From: Sequoia sempervirens
Lineage: Eukaryota > Streptophyta > Pinopsida > Cupressales > Cupressaceae
Assembly (NCBI GenBank): GCA_007258455.2
Contig: VDFB02262673.1
Span: 62,001-126,000, forward strand
Direction of reading: 5' to 3'
DNA: 64,000 bases
Shown: positions 58,982-64,000 of the stretch, one piece after another
How positions within the stretch are numbered: position 1 is the first letter of the stretch
Layout: every line of letters begins with the position of its first letter
Program-made: the position numbers and the translations under genes
The notes under the pieces: model-generated
Seen by the model: the letters and a program-made list of their open reading frames with translations, nothing else
Database searches by the model: none
Told to the model about the DNA's origin: nothing

Positions 58982-60178
58982 ATATTCAGAGTCTCATCTA
59001 GTTGGGAGATTGGTACTCGTGTTGATTTGTTTCCCTCTCCTGGAAGCAAATCAATCTTTTCATTTGATGCAGTTGACTATGATCAGCAGCTGGTTGAGCC
59101 AAGTCAGGAGTACAACTCAGTTTATTATTCCAGCGATTCAGAGATGGATGATTCGGATCAGGATGGAGTGATTGTGCAGTTTGTGAACAATCCATTGTTT
59201 GAATTTGATGGTGGGGTGATCTATGATAACCCACTCTTCGAGTTGGACGCCGATAGTACTCTTGACATTAGTTCTGAGTTGGGTGATGATCGTAGTGTTT
59301 TGGATTGTTGCAGTGCATCGCAATTCCAAACCAAACTCACAGAGGAGTTCAATGAGGTGTACACGGTGAGGAGTGCTTACAGTTTTGTCTTTGATCCACC
59401 TGTACATGATTCGATGTACCGCTCTCGTACACAGGGTGATTCTCTTGGTGCAGTCGAGAGGAGTAATTCATTACGGTGTGCAGAGTTACCATCTTCACAA
59501 GATGGGATTAGCGGATGCAGGTACTTGACCCAGCAGTTTGTGGGGTATTACTTGCAGGGGCCGCAGTCAGTCATCTATCATGCCGATACGTATTTGACAG
59601 GGCTTGATACTTCTATGTCGCTGATTTTTCAGACAGGTACATGGTTACAGGGCGACTATGGTATTATTTGGCATGATGGCTCGGACAGTTATCACATCCA
59701 TGAGGGGTTAGCAGAGGACAGGGAGAGGTTCAGGATGGTAGATGCTTCTAGACGTTTTTATCTCTGCATGACGGATGGTTGTGGATACATTTTGTATTGG
59801 GATCCTGGTGGCGACAGCTTGGACACAGAGTTTTGGATGGGTCCCATTGTGATACTTCACTATTCTCAGCATGGTGAAGTTGGAGGCAATGGAGCGCAGT
59901 GGCAGCCTGAGGAGGACCGTCACGACAGACTCTTACGCTGGGTTTGGGATCCAGGCATTGATTGCGCAGTTGAGTTTGATGATGCTACAGGAGATAGTTC
60001 GAGATGTGTGGGACATTACACAGTTTTCCTTTTTGGGGCCTTCCGAGGATTCGAGTTTGTTTGCAGTAGAGTTTGCTTGGGGTCAAGCAATTTTAGGGAG
60101 GGCGGACTGTCATGTCCCCATTTTTGGCAAGCATCAGTGATCGTGAGATTGGCCTATCATGAGACCCTCGTAGGCTGA
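58982..60178 (+). CDS. Element C ORF2: uncharacterised protein following an in-frame TAG
   Basis: The frame of ORF1 stays open after its single TAG (58979-58981) to 60178; the first ATG is at 59027 (383 codons). The product could be a separate protein or a readthrough extension. It begins acidic (SSDSEMDDSDQDG) and contains VRSAYSFVFDP (about residue 113), shared with E1 ORF-b, then a Trp/Tyr/Gly-rich C-terminal part (GYILYWDPGGD, LLRWVWDPG). The last codons run through the purine tract into the LTR. No transmembrane or catalytic motif is seen. Function unknown. Confidence 0.7.
   Translation: MFRVSSSWEIGTRVDLFPSPGSKSIFSFDAVDYDQQLVEPSQEYNSVYYSSDSEMDDSDQDGVIVQFVNNPLFEFDGGVIYDNPLFELDADSTLDISSELGDDRSVLDCCSASQFQTKLTEEFNEVYTVRSAYSFVFDPPVHDSMYRSRTQGDSLGAVERSNSLRCAELPSSQDGISGCRYLTQQFVGYYLQGPQSVIYHADTYLTGLDTSMSLIFQTGTWLQGDYGIIWHDGSDSYHIHEGLAEDRERFRMVDASRRFYLCMTDGCGYILYWDPGGDSLDTEFWMGPIVILHYSQHGEVGGNGAQWQPEEDRHDRLLRWVWDPGIDCAVEFDDATGDSSRCVGHYTVFLFGAFRGFEFVCSRVCLGSSNFREGGLSCPHFWQASVIVRLAYHETLVG
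60094..60107 (+). promoter_or_regulatory. Polypurine tract of element C
   Basis: A purine-rich tract containing AGGGAGGGCGGAC lies directly before the 3' LTR start TGTCATGTCCCC. Confidence 0.85.
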
Positions 60179-61657
60179 CAGAGTGGTTAGAGGGTCGTTT
60201 CGGAGCTTGGCTCCTGGGCTGGGCCGACAGCTTTGATTAATTGGCTTTCGCTTTGCCTCGACGACTTTTAAGTGAGTTGCTATTTTTAGCAGCCTCATGC
60301 AAGCAGGGACTAATTATTTTAGCAGATGGTTTAAGCAAGATCCTGAATCACTTCGAAGTTCACAAAGACGTAATTTGATCTAGACCTGATGATTTTATTT
60401 AGGAAGATATTAATATTTAATTATATTGATTAAATATTAATTAATTAATGATTATGGCTATAAAGTTATATTTTTAATTATAACTTAAGTGATTGCCTTG
60501 AGGGGGTGCGCCATCATTAAGGGGGCCAGTTTGACATTTAATTTATGATTCAAATATTTGACGGAGAACTATGGAGAAATAAAAGAATTTAAAAGTCAAA
60601 TATTAATAAAACCCTATCTTTAAGGAAATCGTGACTTTCAAAGATAAGAGTGTAATGGCTCGAAAGTTTATGATTTATACATTTGAGGATTGAAAATTGA
60701 TCAGTTTTGCCTGAGCACAGAACCTTAGGGTTTGAGTCTCGAACGCATTGGAGAACGAGCCATCTCCAGTGTGAGCGATTCAGAGGATGTGAAATAACAT
60801 CTGATTTATTGCCAGCACAGGGGTTTCTTCATCCAGGAGGAATCACAGAGTTTCAGAGATTATTAATTTACAGAGCTTCAGCATCTTTATTCATTCAGAA
60901 TACCTTCTATTTTCCAAGGCGCCTATTCTTTGTTATTCTGGAGTTTAGAAAAGGGAGCCGTACAAAGTTTAATCATTGCTGCTGACAGCCGTACTTTGGT
61001 ACAGCAGGGCCGTACTTTCATTAAAACTGTAGCTTCTCAGTTGAAACAGTCTCCAGTGTTTACATACAGAAGTCAACTTGCAATCCAGGCGCCCAATATT
61101 CATCAGATCTTGAGACTCTGGAAAAGGCCGTGCAAATCATTAATGTTGCTGTACCTGGCCGTACTTGCTGCAGGCCGTACCATGACAGTTTGAGCCGTAC
61201 TTGAGCTGGAAGGTGAAACGCCTTATTCATTAGTCTTCTATCATCCTTTCTGGAGGCGCCTACAACCCTGGATCAGTGTGCAAACATTTCAGAGAGGGAG
61301 AAGCTGATATTGGTGAAGCCGTACCATCATCTGGAGGATATTAATTGCTGTTACAGAAATCAGGTTTTCAAATATTCATTGCCTTTTACTTTGCATGTCA
61401 CCAGAACTTCATTGTAGTCATTGCAAAAGAATAATAAATGGTCTGGTTTCAATATTCGTGTTAGGGTTTGCTATTTACGAAGTTAGATTATTTTTAAAGC
61501 ATTTATTTCATATCTCTAGCAAAAACGCATTCTTCATTTATTGTGCAAAAACCTCAAAACGTCAAAAAAATTCAAAGAGATAGTCAAAAACCCTAAACCT
61601 TCAAAAATCAAACAAAACTGTCAGATCCGGAGAATAGGGGAAACTAGGGTTTCTACA
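60108..61657 (+). repeat. 3' LTR of element C
   Basis: It starts TGTCATGTCCCC, ends GGGTTTCTACA, and is 1550 bp. It repeats the GCCGTAC cluster of the 5' LTR and holds CTATTTTTAG at 60280-60289. Confidence 0.92.
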
Positions 61658-62072
61658 TCACCTCCTTTGACCACAAATTGGTTGGAAAGTTCAAACCCTA
61701 ATTTTCAGACTTGGCCAAATTTCACGTTTAAATTCAATGGCGGGCACGTCCCCCAAAAGGCGGACAGCAGAAAAGTGACAAACAGAGAGACAAAAACCAA
61801 AGCCAAAAAGACCAAAATGAAGCAACAACTAGGGGTCCCCATTTTGAATGGGGCGATGTGTGAAAAGGTCACAACAGTACTTGGATGCTCTGGCATCAAA
61901 CACATCGGGTATGAAAAATGTTCCATGAGGCTACAGCTCATGAACATTTTAGGACGCTTCGAACGGTGATCCCATGCTTATTTTTTATCCAAAACTCTTC
62001 TTCATCAATCGGCTTCTTCTGTCTGCTAATCAAAACCTCTTTACCTCTTCCCTCATTCACATTCCTTTGTTG
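61658..62072. other. Junction sequence, nothing recognised
   Basis: Between the end of element C and a minus-strand gypsy remnant. The frame at 61541-61969 (+) begins inside the LTR and is not gene-like. Confidence 0.5.
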
Positions 62073-62783
62073 CTAATATTGCAATCTGCACTCACCTCGG
62101 AGGTCAACTCCTCTTGGTTCTTCCCAATGACGAAGATCCATTTCAGACTTATCATACAAGCGGGTATATTGTTCCAATGCTAAATTATGTTTTCCTCTTA
62201 GACTTTTTTCACTTCTTTTACAATTATTTGGTTTCTCCTTACTCTTCTTCTCTTCTTTGAGCAATTATTGCACCAACTCTTCATCACTTCCCTTGACCTC
62301 ACTTAAATTCCTCTTCTCATGAACCACTATTGGGTTGCTCTCGACCTTACTTGCCATTGTCACAACTTGTTCATTAGCACGAAAACAAACTAATGAACTA
62401 TCTCTCACTTGTTTCTCCTTGTCCTTCAATGGAATCAAATGATACTCTCTTCCATCCTTTGTGATGGTATGCATATTTGCCCAACCATCATACACAACAT
62501 GTCTATAATATTGCCACAGTTTGCCCAAAAGGACATGACAAGCATCCATGGGCATCACATCACACAACACCTTATCAACATAATTACCAATCTGAAATTG
62601 AACAAAGCACTGTTCACTTACTAGAATTTGATGATCCTTTATTAACCAAGTGACTCGGTAAGGATTTGGATGTCTTGTCTTTTCCAATTGCAGCTTCTCC
62701 ACCATCTCTTGTGAGACCAAATTATCAGTACTTCCGCTGTCCACAACTACCTTACAACACTTGGCACCTGACTTACACACCAT
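62073..62783 (-). pseudogene. Gypsy protease fragment (second gypsy lineage)
   Basis: The minus-strand frame 62783-62265 reads CCKVVVDSGSTDNLVSQEMV near its start, the aspartic protease active site (DSG), followed by MPMDACHVLLGKLWQY, a conserved stretch downstream of the protease in plant gypsy elements. The linker toward RT continues to about 62073 in another frame and then ends without RT. This protease is a different lineage from the DTGATH type of the chromovirus at 36641. Confidence 0.88.
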
Positions 62784-63993
62784 TCAGAATAAACTCCACC
62801 TTTGTGTTGGCTACGATTGTTCTTTTTCTGGTTTCAAAAGAACTCTATTCAGCATCAATGCCTCTCTCTCTTTGGGTTCTTCTATTTGCTTTAAGGAATT
62901 CACACTCTTTTCATCAACTTGTGTTGCATAGTTCTTTGTTGCATTCTTCTTGCTAATGTCTTGTTGTATTTGAGGGCTTTCAAAGGCCCTATATCCAACC
63001 TCTCCACATTGGAAACATGTGAAGCTGAAACTTCTTCCTCTACCTCTTCCAAATGACCCTCTTCCACGAGAGTAGTCTCCTCTTCCTCTAGGGAAATCTC
63101 CTCTTTCCTTGCCTTTTTGTGTGTTTGCATAAGACGTGTTTGCCTCCTCTTGCTTGTTTTGGTAACCTCTACCATTGTTTGGTTGTTCTTTTTGACATGA
63201 AATCTGCCTCTACCCTGAGAGTTATTTTGTTGCTTCCTATTGAGTTTTCTTCCGCTTTCAAGGCATATTGATATGCCTCCTCCAGGCTATGCATATTAAT
63301 CAAACTAATTTCATCTTGAATAGACATGTGCAAACCATTCAAATACCTTGAAACTTGCTCTATATCATCTTCTTCATGATCGCCTCTTATGCTTAACCGG
63401 TAAAACTCTTCAGTATGCTCCTCAATGCTGCTCTCTTTTTGCTTCAAATTTTGAAGTTTTCTAAACAAACTTATTTGGTAGTTCGCTGGTAGAAATTTAG
63501 ATTTTATTTTTGTCACCATTCGATCCCATGATCTTATTTTATCTTTTCCTTTTCGTTGTCTGTCTACTTGTAAGTGATCCCACCATAGGGATGTGTGCCC
63601 CTTGAACTTTGTGCAAGCATATTTCACTTTCTGATCTTCTTCAATGTTGTCATATTCAAAATATTTATCCATTTCAGAAATCCAATCTAGCAACTCCTCT
63701 GCATTTAACCCGCCTTTGAAACTTGGAGGATCAAATCGTGGTCTAGAATTTATTTTTGTAATGGCCTTGATAAATCGTTCTACACCTAGCTCTAGACCCA
63801 GTTGGTTCACTTCCTCTCCGCCTTCAACAATCTGCTCTTCTTCATCATCACTTATGTCCACTGTATGGACTCCTCTTCTCTATGCCATTTCCATGGCTTC
63901 CATCCGTGTTGTGAGACCTCGAATTGCCTCTGCCAAATTGGGCTCTCCACCCCAGGGTCCTATTCCTCTCCGACCCCTTCCTCTCTAAGCCAT
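62784..63993 (-). pseudogene. Gypsy gag of the same minus-strand element
   Basis: ATG at 63991-63993 is followed at once by a stop, then by a frame of GRGRRGIGPWGGEPN character. From 63861 a 230-codon frame carries the gag capsid-like region (LDWISEMDKYFEYDNIEEDQ, TSLWWDHL, LRFYRLSI-like). After a frameshift near 63175 a basic/acidic linker and a decayed zinc knuckle follow (CFQCGEVGY, near 63005), in which the histidine and last cysteine appear changed. Gag and protease read in the normal order toward 62265. The element's 5' LTR is outside the window. Confidence 0.85.
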
Positions 63994-64000
63994 ATTGGCT

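Larger units (their letters stand above)
55291..61657 (+). mobile_element. Non-autonomous gypsy-type element C with replaced pol
   Basis: LTRs 55291-56828 (1538 bp) and 60108-61657 (1550 bp), primer site at 56830-56841 and purine tract before the 3' LTR are all present. The interior (3.3 kb) encodes a gag N-terminus fused in frame to a long unknown sequence, then a second unknown ORF; there is no zinc knuckle, protease, RT or integrase. LTRs and gag N-terminus match C-prime, so C would depend on enzymes of a related gypsy. Flanks TCAAT and TCACC do not form a clear duplication. Confidence 0.9.

Noticed and set aside
58982..60178. Envelope-like protein in element C ORF2
   Set aside because: No signal peptide, transmembrane segment or cysteine pattern is visible, and the frame runs into the LTR.
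55285..61662. 5-bp target duplication for element C (TCAAT against TCACC)
   Set aside because: Only three of five bases agree, so it is not evidence for a single clean insertion.

Overview
This is repeat-dense plant nuclear DNA with no recognisable intact host gene. Plant origin is supported by Met-tRNA-type primer-binding sites, a plant hAT transposase with BED, DUF659 and hATC regions, a chromodomain Ty3/gypsy element, several Ty1/copia remnants and long plant-type LTRs. The length and decay of the elements suggest a large, TE-rich seed-plant genome, possibly a gymnosperm; that last step is inference only.

Layout. (1) 1-7.3 kb: a decayed gypsy-like non-autonomous element (called E1 here). 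It carries a fragment of the cohesin cofactor PDS5, then a gag zinc knuckle, then uncharacterised ORFs. A 1.9-kb solo LTR (family A) is inserted in it. (2) 7.9-16.15 kb: a small LTR element with 0.2-kb LTRs, split by a 6.8-kb hAT transposon with intact termini, 8-bp target duplication and a coherent three-exon transposase. A second family A solo LTR lies inside the hAT. (3) 17.6-27.3 kb: a broken minus-strand copia element interrupted by an unclassified 1.75-kb insert and a gypsy-type LTR, which itself holds a 2.6-kb solo LTR (E). (4) 27.8-34.4 kb: a 6.6-kb single-LTR-like unit (B) that contains a decayed frame of about 940 codons upstream of its TATA box. (5) 34.4-36.3 kb: two copia fragments. 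(6) 36.64-43.94 kb: a nearly intact chromovirus (gypsy) with a perfect 5-bp target duplication, inserted in a third family A LTR (36.3-45.5 kb). (7) 45.7-49.28 kb: a truncated minus-strand gypsy (C-prime). (8) 49.28-55.29 kb: a second B-like region (D) with the same ORF family, short-repeat arrays and a cluster of MEF2-type CArG boxes. (9) 55.29-61.66 kb: element C, which has complete LTRs of the C-prime family and gag N-terminus, but whose pol is replaced by long ORFs of unknown function related to those of E1. (10) 62.1-64 kb: a minus-strand gypsy gag-protease remnant running off the window.

The two most unusual things are (a) the ORF family inside the U3 part of giant LTRs B and D, and (b) the ORF family that replaces pol in non-autonomous elements E1 and C. 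Neither matches a protein family I can name with confidence. Boundaries given with target duplications are read directly. Families were assigned by eye from motifs and by comparison between copies in the window; no database search was possible.
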